A stretch of 64,000 nucleotides of DNA from Cloeon dipterum. Its lineage: Eukaryota > Arthropoda > Insecta > Ephemeroptera > Baetidae. The notes beneath the pieces were generated by a model. The model worked only from the letters and a program-made list of their open reading frames with translations. It ran no database searches and had not been told where the DNA came from. Of the stretch, positions 48,046-60,519 are shown one piece after another. The translations under genes and the position numbers were made by a program. The DNA is taken from assembly GCF_949628265.1 (NCBI RefSeq), contig NC_088790.1, forward strand, positions 19,162,545-19,226,544. The letters are read 5' to 3'. Every line of letters begins with the position of its first letter. Position 1 is the first letter of the stretch.

Positions 48046-51000
48046 ATGTCCCAGCAGAGTGCAGACCTTCAGGGTGACGGTGGCCGCGGCGCCGACGAGT
48101 TCGCAGACATGGACGCCTGCTTCGACGCGTTCGACCAGGACGGGTAAGCGCGAGAGCTCGAGCACCGCTCCCAGTGCAATCAGTTGCTCGTGGTTTGTGG
48201 GTGTTTTTTTGATAATGATTTTTAACGTTTGTCCGCAGCGACGGAAAGATAGACTTTACTGACTTCGGTAGGATTTGCGCTGCCCTTTTCCGCAATGACA
48301 AGGGCATCGTGTACAGCTGTTCTGATGAGAAACAAAAGGAGATGTTTGGCATCTTTGATCAAAACAAGGTAGGATTGCAATCTATGTTATCATAATATAA
48401 TATTACGTGTGTATGATAATTATGAAAAAAATACACTTTTCGCCACCCATAATGATATGGGATTCTCATAAGAACTCAATAAGAACTGACGAGGTAGATA
48501 TATGTGTAACGTGTAACCCAGAGGAAACTGTAATTTTTCCATCGTTATTATATTAGCAAATCATAGATAAATATACAATACGTTTGTTTTTAATTATTTT
48601 TGTATTTACAAATTTTAATACTTACGTGTGCATGTTTATGTATCATATAATTCAGAATGTATATCATACATATGTATATAAGAGCAAGGGATAATGATAA
48701 TACTAATCTGATGTCGCAGATAATAGTTTTATTATATGGGACATCAGCTCAGTATAACTGCATAGGATTGTAGAATTTGTGCACACAATAACAACATCAA
48801 ATTGCAATCAATTCTGTCTGGCCTTGAATTTTTTCATATTGCGCTACAAATTAAGCGTTTAAGAGGGGTTTTCCACATTTTAATATCCACACTTAAACAT
48901 GTGATTGGTACTTTTCCAAAGCTAAAACCTTAAACGACTTCTGAATTGTAGACTTTCTATTTGAACGATGATGGGCTATTTACTATCTTTAATTGTTTGA
49001 GGAATAATTTTCATTATAATTTTGTTTATTCTTATAATTTTGATAGGTCAGAGGTTGAAATTTAGGGGTATGCTTAACCACAATTTTTCCATCATCTACC
49101 TAGATTTTTGTCATTAAACGAATGCGGCACTTATAAATCAATTCAATGCAATCTTTGAAAACCTTCTTATCACTAGATTTTGATTATTGTGTACTTCAAG
49201 ACCAATTTAAATTGCACTCTCGTTTTAAATACCAAAGGTCGAAAAGTAGAATATATACGCGGCAGCATGACTCTAGTTTATTACTAAGTGCTGCTCAAAA
49301 CTACCATGTGACGTTTTAAAATGCTCATTTCACGCAAATTTATCTGTAGCTGATTTTATTTTTTGTAGTATACAGCATGTTCAGATTTGTAGCAGGTTTT
49401 GAAAGGCAACTCAAGGTCAGGCAGCAAAAGTTTTTGTCTAAAAGGGTGGGACAGTAATTTAAAACCATGAATAATGGCTTCGCATTGTGTGCCGGGAACA
49501 AAGAGCAGGGTGTGGGAATGTTCAGATGATTTTGTCTGAAGGGCGTGATGGTACTTCATCAAAAGCACTTTGCAACACTATATTTAACTTGCCTTTCTAT
49601 TGAGTTATTGAAAGGGAAATAATGCCATAAAACTAATCAATTCGTTTGAAGTTCACTTTTTTCTTTAACGTTAGTTTCGTGCGAAGAAAAAACAAGTACT
49701 TCCATACTCTTACTAAAGAATCCATAATTTCCTCTGTGAATCCTTTATTGTACCAATACAGGATTTCATTCGAAATTGCTTAACGCTTTTAGTATAAGAA
49801 TATTTTTCATTGCACACGTTATGGTTTTGGGTAACAAAAGAAAAGCCCAAATTAAAGTACTTAATCCTCGACCATCTGTATTTCATTTCGTTATGATGCT
49901 TAAAGTGCTCATGTAAATTATGGTGAAACTCACATACCCTTCGGCCATGCTTTCCTTCGGGCGGAGCACCAGCTTGTCTCTATATAACTGTGGACAAAAT
50001 ATCCCTCGGATCACTTAAGAGTTATTTTTCCACACGTTACAACGGGCAAGTGTGGGAGACGTCCGCAGACATAACATCACGAGTTAGGCAGAGTGAGTGG
50101 TGAGACAATTTTTCACTGAGCTTAATTTCAATTCTTTTCTTGTCAAGTAATTAATTCCAAAGAAAAGTCCAATTCAATTTGCTTACTCTGTTCCTATTTG
50201 TATTTTAACTAATTCAACAGTGTTCGCAGAAGTCAATGATTTTGAGGGAAACATTTCATTTTAATTACACACAATATAATTTCTGCTGTATCGTTTAAGT
50301 TCTTGTTTACAATATAATTTAGTTTATTAAATATACACACTTTCATTGCTTTACCCTAGTAATTAAAGAAACTACGCGATCTTAAGCCGCTCGTCTTAAA
50401 TATATATTTTATATCAATTTAATTTCATTTTCTAAATTAAATATTAATAATAATTTAATTCATTTTATGTTCTGAGAAGTAATTATTTTAACGTGAATTC
50501 TTAAATTTTCCATTTCCAACTTTGGGAATTAATTAAAGTTGGTGGTGTCAGAATTAATCCTGAAAGGGCACGGCTTCACCGGGAGGGTAACTACTGGGAA
50601 GTTCTGTCCTGCGGCCCGAATTACTGCCTGGGTACGCGAAGGTTGCAACGTAATTCTAGATGAAAGGCAAATTTTTGAATAATTAATCAGCTAGATTACT
50701 CCTGACTAAGTTGCAATTCACATCTCTCTTAAATTATTAACTGAAATCAATTTTGCTGCAATAGTAAAAAAAATATTTTTTTTAAATCCAGTGTTCGCCG
50801 TCTAAAGAAAACACCAACAACGCCCATCTCAAAATTTTGCTGTGCACAAAACATATTGAAAATAACTATCAAATTCCGATAAGGAACAATTTAACAAAGC
50901 CTGCTGTTATTTGTTGAATATTCTTTCAAGCCATTTTTGCTAGCAACCAAAGTTCCCAACCAATTTTTCGTCGCCAGTATAAACACAGAAAAGTGCTGGA

Positions 51001-53225
51001 TATTAGCATTAACAATGGAAACGTTTGACTAAATCATCTAAACTTTTTCGATTCCGAGGAGAAAAACGGCTGTTGGAAAATCATTGAGGGGTGTATCGCA
51101 TGACCTGAGTTTGTTTCCAAAGTGGCAATAATTAATGAAGCTAGCGTGCTGCACCACTTGCGAGACTGATTAGGCACAATGTTAAAAGATCAAGAAACAA
51201 GAAACGAGGATTGAAAAACTTCCGTTTTGACGTTTGCCCGCAACGCGTTCATGCCAAAAGCAATTTGTTTAGCGCCCGATATAGACTCTAGATGGGCAAT
51301 CAAACAAGTTTTCACGGCCCTTAAACGAATTCTTTTCGCGAAATGACGTGAGAGGATGGAAAACCCGAGTCTGCTGGGAAAGCAGGGCCGACAAGGGGAT
51401 CGATTTGTTTGATTTCCTTGGCGCGCTCTCACCCGTCCGCGTGCGTGCAGCGCGGGTGTGAAAATGCAGGCCCTCCTCTGGCACGAACGGGGCTGAAAAG
51501 AAAAACCGACTGCGCCACTAAAACTTTTTAATTGGTGCCAGCCATCGACCTGCCGATGCTCGATATTGCAGCAATTCACAGAGCTGCTATTTATTTAATG
51601 GGGTTATCACTGATTCCGGCTGCCTAGAACCGCGGCGTGCGCAAAATTTTATCGCCGCTATCCAACAGGGGAGGTTGGGGCTGCCGAATGTGCAGCCAAG
51701 CACGTCAGCAACATTTTCCATTAATCATTTTTGTGCACGTCAATACACACGTATTCTATGAAATGCAATTTCTTTTATTACCATTCTCACGAAGGTGGCG
51801 TAACCGCGAGATTAATGGGAACACCTTGGAAAAGTTTTGAATGTTTTGTTTTCTGTCCACAGGATGGATTCATTGACAGGACTGAATTCAAATTCTGCTG
51901 GAATAAATGGATCAAGAAGGTGAGTTATAAATATCGGAATGTTTCAATAAAAAGTCTGAATGATGGCTTTTAAGATCGTACGTCCTGTGAGTGCCCTGTT
52001 GGTGATTGATGTGCAGAATGACTTCATTTCCGGCTCGCTCAGTCTCAGCAACTGTGACGCCAAGCAGAACGGAGAAGAGGTTAAATGGATACCATTCTAA
52101 CAACCGTTTTACATTAAATCAAAATTAACTTTTATTTGCAGGTGATTAAGCCGATCAACAATTTAGTGGACACAGTTCCATTTGACGGCATTTGCTACTC
52201 GCTCGATTGGCACCCAGCCGATCATGTTTCCTTCATTGACAATGTCGGCAAAAGGAAAATCCACTCTACTAGTCCAGTGAGTAGTGTCCAAGCTACAATG
52301 ATACGCAAAATCTGACCAATACTGTTTTGCAGGTGAGGGCTGACCAGGCCCAGTTGTACGACACTGTGATTTTCGATGGGAAGCCTCCAACCACCCAAAA
52401 GCTCTGGCCCCGCCACTGCGTCCAGAACAGTTGGGGTGCCGAGCTGCACAAGGATCTCAAGGTCTGCATTGATTTACATTGATTTAATGTGCAGATACTT
52501 ACTTGTGCAATTAAGGTTGGGAAAGACCCAAATTTGGTGTACAAAGGGAGCAACTCTGATGTTGACTCATACTCTGCCTTCTTTGACAACAAGCGATTGA
52601 GCCGAACTGGCCTGCATGACAAACTAAAGGAGATCAACGCCACTGATGTTTACGTGTGTGGACTTGCTTATGACGTCTGTGTTGGTTAGTGTTGGATTTG
52701 TTAGATAGAAGAGACAATTTGTATTGAATTATAATTTATCTAGGCTCTACGGCTGTTGATGCTCTTGCCATTGGCTTCAGAACCATAATGATCAATGACT
52801 GCGCGCGAGGCGTTAATTTCGATGATATCGAAAGCACCAAGAAGCGCTTCATTGAGTTGAATGGCATTATTGTCGAGTCTAACCAGGTAAACCACAATTA
52901 ATTAAGCTCTTGTCGAGTTGAAATTTTTCTACAGCTGAAATCTAGGAAAAGTTCTGAAGATGCAGTTTTTGCTATATTTAAAATATCAACCTAACCAACA
53001 AGATAGTTATATTTAATTTTTTTAATGCAAACCTGTTTTTATTTCTTGTAAAAGCTCAATGATAACATAATATCTTCTGTCCTAAAGATCAATAAATTTT
53101 GAACCACCCTCATTCATGATGCTTTTTCATTATTCTTCCAGGTGAAAGCAATGGTTGAGGGCCGTGACAGGAGACCAGAATTGGGATACAAACTAGCCTT
53201 GGAGCTGAAGGAGTTGCCGAAGTGA
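48046..53225 (+). CDS. Naam: Nicotinamidase with N-terminal EF-hands (Naam)
   Basis: Hydrolyses nicotinamide to nicotinate and ammonia in NAD salvage, relieving sirtuin inhibition. Exons: 48046-48143, 48239-48368, 51863-51919, 51975-52079, 52142-52276, 52333-52461, 52516-52684, 52744-52886, 53142-53225 (TGA), 349 residues. Residues 1-95 hold two EF-hand loops (DQDGDGKIDFTDF and DQNKDGFIDRTEF). Residues 96-349 are the isochorismatase-fold enzyme: catalytic D107 in VIDVQNDF, metal ligands D152, H154 and H158 in DWHPADH, WPRHC, probable catalytic K228 in VYKGSNSD, and nucleophile C273 in AYDVCV. The catalytic set appears complete. Insect Naam is known to carry this EF-hand extension, while vertebrates lack the enzyme. 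Five introns are 54-62 nt, but intron 2 is 3.5 kb. A TATA-like GTATAAG lies near 47977. Confidence 0.95.
48369..51862 (+). other. Naam intron 2
   Basis: 3.5 kb intron separating the two EF-hand exons, in a gene whose other introns are mostly under 100 nt. It is mostly AT-rich. GC-richer islands lie at 50560-50650 and 51230-51490. No recognisable exon, RNA or transposon protein was seen. It may host an enhancer or an alternative promoter. Confidence 0.6.
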
Positions 53226-53603
53226 TTGGATACTTAACAGAGCACATGACGCTAGATGTAGAGAGCAAAAGTTCTAGATTTGTAGCAGGGTAAAGCATTT
53301 AAATTGACAAATTTTATTTGATAGTTCCTAACAAAAATCAATGGTGGCCTAAGCAAACTCTACGTCTGTACAGCGTGGAACACTGCAAGCTTAATAATTA
53401 TACTATAGTGCCTCTTGCTGATGTCAATTTTACCGACGGCTTGTGCTTAAAAATCTTATTATTTTGTAACTGAACGTTTAAGCACTGAAAGAGTGCGGTA
53501 CTTGGTTCATCGGTTCTACCAAAGTCATTATTTTCTGCATTATTATCAATATACTTCTAATGTCAATAGGACGCACTACTTGTGTGATTTGAGCCGGGAA
53601 ACA

Positions 53604-53609
53604 AATAAA
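53604..53609 (+). other. Polyadenylation signal candidate of Naam
   Basis: AATAAA 380 nt past the Naam stop codon, before the converging LRRC20-like gene (stop at 54111). Confidence 0.45.
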
Positions 53610-54110
53610 ACACGACTTTATGTTAATTAAAGTGATTTTGAGTATTATTTTTTTATTCAATTAAGAAATAGACAATGCAATCAAATAGCTATCTAATAGT
53701 CATTTGCACAACACTTATGTTAGTCCATCCATGACTAGACATAGTGATTAAATGTTCACAAACACAATCGGCCCCTGGAACGGAAGGCTTTTTTGATTCA
53801 CAACGGTATATAATTGGATAGTTAATAAATAGTAGAAACCCCTTTTAAACAAAATATAATACACGTTCTTTGCCCCTGTGCGCATCACAGATATATATAA
53901 ATATTATGTGAATTAAGAAAAATGCCAAAAAGCATTTTGCAAATTGAGCCACTAATTCGTGTTACCCTGCGGTTACCAAAAATAGTTTAGTTTGAAATTC
54001 GATTTGAGAAAATTTCTTGCACGATTTTTTCTTTGAGATGTTGAGTCCATCGTGAGATCATTATTTCAGTTCACCCACACAGCGGGGTCTCTTTGAAATA
54101 ACCAGCGAAA

Positions 54111-56700
54111 TCACTCAATTTTCCAATCGTCGTCGTCCTCGGAGGATGTAAACACCACTTGCAAGCCTCTGGCGTTGTCGGTCGGGGCTTCAACCACCTC
54201 AAAATTCTCCCGAAGGGCGGCGATGCAGGGCAGGGTCAACGGGTTCTCACTCAGGTTGATCATACGCAAACTGGGTGCGTTTTTCAAAACATTCACATCA
54301 ATATCTGAAAGTGAAATTTAAATTTAAAATTGGGGAAAATTTATAAGAAAGAAATTTATTAAATATTGTCATATATTTCTGATGATAAGGACAAAACCAA
54401 AATTTTGGAGCGTCATTAGAGTTGTCTGATTCAATTTGGAAAAATATGGGTCAAATATCTCAATTAGTAAATCTGAAAAATAATTTTCGCACAATTTTTA
54501 GATTTTAGTTTAAGAAAGGAGCTTAAGTGCTTCGTGCAAAAAATAATTTTTTACTCACTGTCTATCCTGTTGTGCGAAAGATCAAGAACCTCTAGGGCGG
54601 GCATCTTGGCAATGGCGGGTGGCATCGCTGGCAGCGAGTTGTGTGCCAAGTCCAGGATGCGCAGTTGGTTTAAGTCGGACATCTGGTCGGACATGGTGGT
54701 GATTTTGTTGTGGGACAAGTTTAGCTCTGCAAGCAGCCATTTTACTCATTATTTTGGCACAGTTTAATCATAAGTCAATTTCCCTTTGCAGATGTGTTTC
54801 AATTTAAGTTTTTATCTAGGAAGTGGTGTTAGTTATTTGGAGTGTTCATATATACTAGAAAATTTGGCCTTTCAATGCAAGCTTTTTACTCGCAGTTCAT
54901 TGAACCACTTGATTTTTAGTGAAATTGACTTTTAATATGCTGCCTTCTACCTGTGATCTCGGTGAACTTCTTTGCAAGGCCAGGACCGATCTTGGTGAGC
55001 GCGTTTGTGGAAAGGTCGCACGTCTGGAGAACAGTGTTGCGCATAAGATGGTACACTGCGTCCGGGATTTGCATCAGCTGACAGTCGGACAGGTCTAAGA
55101 CAAGTGATTTGAAAAAATTAGATGGCTTGAAATCGGTATGACTTTATTTTACGACAACAGAAAGTGTGTGGGCATTTGAAATTATCGTGAGTCATGCAGT
55201 TTGCAAAGGATGAGGAAGCGATCACCGCGCTTGTGAGATGCGAATGAATGCAGCGCGACTGACTTTCGCGCAGCTGTGTTTTTCTGCTGGTTCAAGGCGA
55301 GGATAAAGTAGCGTGCGAATGTTTTTATGAAACTCCGTATATGGCACCGAACTCCATAAATGTCCTAAAGGAAGTAATCGGAAGGTCAATGTTATACTTA
55401 TTCATTCACAGTTTTGCAAAAATTATTTTCGCGTCGCAATTTATTCGTTTCCGAATTAGGTTCCAATAAGTAATTGGCCAGTTTTTAAAAATATAGGCCA
55501 AGCAATGATAAATGTGCAGTGCATCGATCGGATTGGTGTTTTGTACAGGAAATGAACGAAACTCTCGCGCGCATAAAACCACGCAGAGCGAAACGAGCCA
55601 CTCGTTTTCGTTTTATATATTTCTGTGAAAGTGCACTTGCAGTGGCTCAATGATTATACGCTTGTAACCATTAACAAACTAATGCCGAAGTTAGTTTTGC
55701 GTCATATGCACTCAAAAGTCGGCGCAATTTTTTAATTAGTTCAAAGCCGAGAAACGAAATGAAGCGGGCTTTAGTTAATATATTGCAACACGATCTGCGC
55801 ATTAAAATTATGGAATTGCTCAATCAGCTTGTTAGAAACAACTTTTCTAATTTAAATAGTAAATAGAACGCACATTCTTTATATTTGAAAAGTCGCACTA
55901 AGAAAATCAATTGTTACTGCTTGAAATGACTGAAGACTGACACACAAGAGGCGTTCCGGTTTCAATGGTTCATTTGAAACAGAAACGAGTTACTAATACG
56001 TATATATAAAAGCAAAAAGTTTTTATCTCGCTTGAACAAGCGTGTACTAACTAGGTGATACAATAATAATAGTGTGCGAGGAAGCAGAGTTGCACGCGTG
56101 TGTGTTATGAAAAGTCGTGAGAGCGGTGACTGCAATTAAGTTATGAAAAGGCGAAAGTGAGTTGAATTTTACACTTGCTTGCATTCGCGCAGCACGAGAT
56201 TTTCATTCATTCCTACGTTTGAGCAACTACTCGAAAACATAGTGTGCTTTTCGCACCGCGCGGTGTGGTTTGGCGCAACCGTGTAAATCGTGCGCTTCCT
56301 TGTTCTCTTCACTTTTATGTGAACCAATCAATTTTGAAATTAAACGGAAGGAATTAACTAGCCGTTTCATCATGCAACGAGTTAAAAGTTTGCAAAATTT
56401 TTATCATTTTAAATGTCTATCTTTTCTTTTGAACCATTCAATAAATAGAATATTTTTACTCTACAAATTTTAATCAGTATTTGCCCAGAAATGTTTCATC
56501 AAATTCATCACTATTTTTTTAATATTTGCATTTTGAAAAACGTTTGGGTACTGACCAAGTTTGCAAGTTTCTTGGGCGTCGTTGCACCTGCCGACGACCC
56601 TGATGACCGCTCGTCCAGCCATCCTGGTACAGTGCATCACTATGGGCACGTTGGGATTATTGGTGGTCGAGTTGGTCATGTCTTCTCCGAACTGAGGCAT
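54111..56700 (-). CDS. Leucine-rich repeat protein, LRRC20-like
   Basis: Exons: 56700-56556, 55094-54951, 54726-54559, 54304-54111 (TGA), 216 residues; phases match. Short animal LRR proteins of the LRRC20 type consist almost wholly of repeats and have no enzymatic domain. Visible repeats: LDLSDCQLMQIPDAVYHLMR, CDLSTNALTKIGPGLAKKF, LNLSHNKITTMSDQMSDL, LRILDLAHNSLPAMPPAIAK, LEVLDLSHNRIDNIDVNVL and LRMINLSENPLTLPCIAAL. The C-terminus is acidic (SSEDDDDWKIE). Exon breaks after the first repeat and the overall length (human LRRC20 about 184) suit LRRC20. The function is a protein-binding scaffold of unknown partner. Start: the ATG at 56700 is the first in frame; the codon further upstream that keeps the frame open is TTG. 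A TATA/initiator pair lies about 110-140 bp upstream. Confidence 0.82.
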
Positions 56701-56807
56701 CTTGGCCAAAAATCGGGGCAAAAAATCCGAAAGGCAACAAACGGCTCGAGTGGACGGCTCGCTCCTCTGTCTTCTCGCAAGACCAGGAGACGTGTGCGGA
56801 CACTAAC

Positions 56808-56839
56808 TGCAAGGCACGCGCCGCGCTTCAGCTTTTATA
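56808..56839 (-). promoter_or_regulatory. Core promoter of the LRRC20-like gene (TATA box and initiator)
   Basis: Minus-strand TATAAAAG occupies 56839-56832 in GC-rich sequence. Thirty-one bases downstream is GCAGTTAG, an arthropod-type initiator with its A at about 56808. Spacing and composition are as expected for focused insect promoters. Confidence 0.6.
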
Positions 56840-56949
56840 CGGCACGGGAGGGGGAAGCGTATACCGTTTCATCAGCGACGCATCTTCCCGCTGCCAAGGG
56901 AGACTTTTGCCCCCCGCGAGTGCATCAAGGGTGAAATTTCGACCTCGTT

Positions 56950-59018
56950 TTCTCTGGGAACCCCCTACGCTTGCCTCAATTGATTACCAACAAGAAAAAT
57001 GATTCTGAGATATGAATGTGTCTTTTTACCGCATTATTGGTTTTAAATGTCGTTAACCGTATGAAGTTTAGATCCAATATCGAAAATTGTAAATTAAATA
57101 GAATAACTCTGACTAGTCTACAATTTATTTACCATTTATTTTAGGGCCATCGCTAATTTATCTAAATTCGTTTTCTAAAAATGAAAAATTGCTAAATTTG
57201 AACTTTCCAATTGCAACCGATTTGACTCACGTGAAATCCTAACATTTCTTGTTACTACGCATTAAAACGCACAAATATTTATTTCTGCTGAGAGGCTGCT
57301 TTTTGCACTGCAAATAGTGCGCGTTTTCCTTGAAAAAATTCCCCAGCACGCACCCCATGATCACACTTCTTGTGACTTGTTTGATCCTTCGCGAACGGTG
57401 TCTACGACCCTGTTTCGCTTGAAATTTGCGCCTCAACTTGAACATCACGTGTAGAACGTAGATTATTTATAAAACGAACACAACGCGGTGGAGATCGCAG
57501 AGCGCGGAAACACGCAGTCTGCCTCAATTTAGTTCCGCACTTCATTTAACCTGATTTAGCCAAGTAGAAAATTTTGAAATTTATTAGCTTTCCGGCATTT
57601 TCAGCGATGTTTGAAGAAAATCTAAAAAAAAATCAAAGCGTTGCATTTGTAATTAATTAAAAGGCCGTAAAGCCTTTTTACTTTGAAAACAATGACGTTA
57701 AAATGAATTGTTCTTATCTTTATTTAAAAAATAATGGTTTGAACGATTTTCCTCAAAGCATGCTTGAATTCAATCAGATTCTAGCTATGTATTTGCTTAC
57801 AATCTATGAACAAGGTACTCTTTAGCAGATTTTTAGCGGTTAAAAGCGGAAAATGTTTTGATGGTAAAAAAAATAAAACAGTTAAAATCTTTGTAACAAT
57901 TTAACTCATTTTCACTCTTCATGTTTGCTTTAGTTGGATTTAAACAAAATTGATCAAGGAGAAGTATAAAATCATTCATTTTGCACCGAAAAAATTCTGC
58001 CTTGGCTGAAACGCACTGCAACCCATCTATTCGCGAGTACGTAGAGGTCGTGCCTTCATGAAGAGACGATAAATCTTTCCGCGAGCCGGGGCTCTATTTC
58101 TGCGTCCCAGAATGATGTTGATGTTGCAGCGTTCGGCGGCTGCTGCATCTGGACGCGCGTTGCACAAATCCAAGCAGAAGCGGCCTCACGTCTCGGCCCT
58201 CGGGCAATGGGCGCAGAGCAGAGCAGATCAGAGCGAGTCGTCCGTGCTCGGACAGTGTTTGCTGCTTGCGCGCTAAAATTAGCTGCCTTACACGGCGGAA
58301 AACCCATGAGGGAAGTGAGCTAGCTGAAGCTAACTGATTTATAAGTGCCAGGCTACAGAGATGAGGCCAAGAAATTGAGAAAACCATTTGAGCCAGTACC
58401 ATTTGCAATGCGTTCTCCTGCTCTAAAAATGATTTACTCACACTGTAGGACGGCTGATGATGGCGAAAATCGCTTTCTTTCAGGAGTGCGAAGTGCAGTC
58501 CCTCAAGGAACATATGATTTCGGAGGTTTAAAATTAGACCTGTGCCAAGAAAAAGCGACGCACTCGGCGTTTCAAAATAGAACGCGCGCGCGGTCTTTGA
58601 TTCATAATGTTTTTGTCTCGGCGTAATTTCTGCCTTCTGCCAACGGGGAATTCCATGAAAGCTCACGGATTTTCACTGCCAAATGCAATTCCATATTTTG
58701 CACAGCAGATCAGAGCTAAATTTAATATATGATTGAACCATATGTTGGCTCCTCTACTGTGAAAATTTTAAAAATTGTTACTTGTGCGAAAAAGAAAACA
58801 ATTGCGCATCCCGTTTCATATTTCTTTTGTAAATTAAATGGTTTTCTATAATTTTTATCATTTTAATATGTATTATACATCTTCTTCTATTGATAAAAGA
58901 TAAATATATATAAAAAAGTTATTTTCTGGAATAATCAAAAAACATTTTTTTGGCAAATTGGAGCCATTGATCTCTCACAGCTCTAAAGTATAAATAGCAA
59001 AGTCAAAAAAGAGGAGAA
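56950..59018. other. Intergenic region between the LRRC20-like promoter and the Rab 3' end
   Basis: 2.1 kb. A CpG-rich segment at about 58030-58320 stands out from AT-rich flanks and contains a 54-codon plus-strand ATG frame (58112-58275) and overlapping minus-strand frames. None has a recognisable family. It could be a promoter or an unrecognised first exon. The rest shows nothing. Confidence 0.4.
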
Positions 59019-59833
59019 TCACATTTTCAAACAGCAATAATTGCTCCTTCGGCGTTCCTCCAGTTCTTGTCTCCTGTTGATATTAACCAAATCTTCGGAG
59101 CGCAGTTCAAACTGCCTGAAGCTGAAATCCAGGTTGGAAGTCGGACTTTGAGCAGAATTCCGAATCCAAATAGTGAGTGCAGCGTGAAACGCTTCTTCCA
59201 CATTTGTTCGCGTCTTTGACGACGTTTCTAGACAAATCGCTTTGATTCCCTTTGCTTGGCACCACTCCTCCGCCCAGTTTGCAGGAACATCTCGCAACTC
59301 ATCGGCCAGATCGAGCTGAATAAATAATAATAGGCCACCAATATTAAAAAAGCAACTACAAATGGGTTTCCGGTTGACTAGCCTTTGTCCCAACAATAAT
59401 GTAGGGAAAATTAGCCCCAACTCCGGCGTGGAAGATGAACTCCTTTAGCCAGTATTGCAAGTCGTAAAAAGTGTTCCTGTCTGCTATGTTGTAAGTCAAC
59501 ATGCAGACATCAGCCCCTCTGTAAAATGGGGTTCGCAAACTGTGGAACTTCTCCTGTCCAGCTGTGTCCCAAATCTGTAATAATTATTTTCATATTTGTA
59601 GTGTTCTAAAATCTAAATTATTGTTTATTTTTAGGAACATTTACCTGTAAGGTGAAGGTTTCATGTTCAGCACCTTCTGGATGAATCTCTTTGGTGAGAA
59701 ATTCAACGCCAATCGTTGGAAACGAATTAACATCAAACTGGTCATAAATTAAACGACGCATCAGACATGTCTTGCCCACTCCCATGTCACCCAAAATCAC
59801 TAATTTCAATAAGCGGTTGCTACAACTTGCCAT
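59019..59833 (-). CDS. Rab9-like small GTPase
   Basis: Membrane-trafficking GTPase. Exons: 59833-59645, 59574-59383, 59315-59019 (TGA), 225 residues. G1 GDMGVGKT (15-22), switch I T40 in FPTIGVEF, G3 WDTAGQE (65-71), G4 TKLD (126-129) in place of the usual Rab NKxD, and G5 ETSSK (157-161). Rab9 proteins share the FPTIGVEFL and LRTPFYRGAD type segments and the W..EFI..A motif, so Rab9 (late endosome to Golgi recycling) is the nearest relative I recognise; it is longer than vertebrate Rab9 (201). The C-terminus is NYCCLKM, a CCXXX prenylation motif. Intron 2 begins with GC (AAG|GCTAGT). Start: ATG at 59833 gives the usual short N-terminus; the frame extends upstream only to a GTG. Confidence 0.85.
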
Positions 59834-60519
59834 GTTACACACACGCCAAATGTCTCAGCAGATGATTGTGGTTGAGGTGCGATGTGTATTAAATTTGTAA
59901 TTTGAATGGAGAAAAACTAGATAAAAATTTCGATTTTCGTGCTGTCATGCTCCCATTTCCACACAACTAAAACAAAAACAATTTTCAAATTCCAACCTCA
60001 GAGGGCCTGCATTTTATCTATATACGTAATACGTACTTTACAGCTTGCCTCGTATTCAGGCTATATTATAAAACTCTTCCCTGTCGATATTTAAACAACA
60101 GGTAGCAGCACCTACCGTAGTTGTAAAAATCGTTCCATTTGGTTGCCCATTTAAAAAACCTATTTCCGTTTCGCTCTTCACAATACATCTGCCAGATCTG
60201 CCAAAGTCTGTAATATCCCTATGCTCTTGCAGCAGGTATAATAATAAATTTTCGCATAGTCACCATGTTTTGTGGTTGTTATTCGTATAATTATTATATA
60301 GTTATAGCGAGTTTTATGTTATATTAGTATTGGTATTTTTAGTTTTATTGAGATGAAATATTATATGAATTGAAAGAACAAAACAAGCCTCACTCTGTAC
60401 ATGACAAGTTTTAATTTGAATTCAGTGTTACTTCTTCAAACAAGTCTTTATCATTATTATTTACTTATTAAAATTAGAATAATAATTATCAAATCCACTT
60501 TTAGGACAAATTAAGGCTA

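Noticed and set aside
47810-48352. 180-codon minus-strand frame over Naam exons 1-2
   Set aside because: Antisense shadow of Naam's first coding exons and promoter.
48046-53225. Reading the EF-hand exons as a separate calexcitin-like gene
   Set aside because: Frame continues through a 55-nt intron into the nicotinamidase domain, and EF-hand nicotinamidase is the known insect Naam arrangement.
57239-57448. Basic 69-codon minus-strand frame with an ATG
   Set aside because: Arg/Lys-rich by chance-like composition; no family, no nearby polyadenylation or promoter pattern that fits.
58094-58666. 190-codon minus-strand frame and shorter overlapping frames
   Set aside because: No domain, signal peptide or family likeness; frames are open on both strands because the segment is GC-rich.
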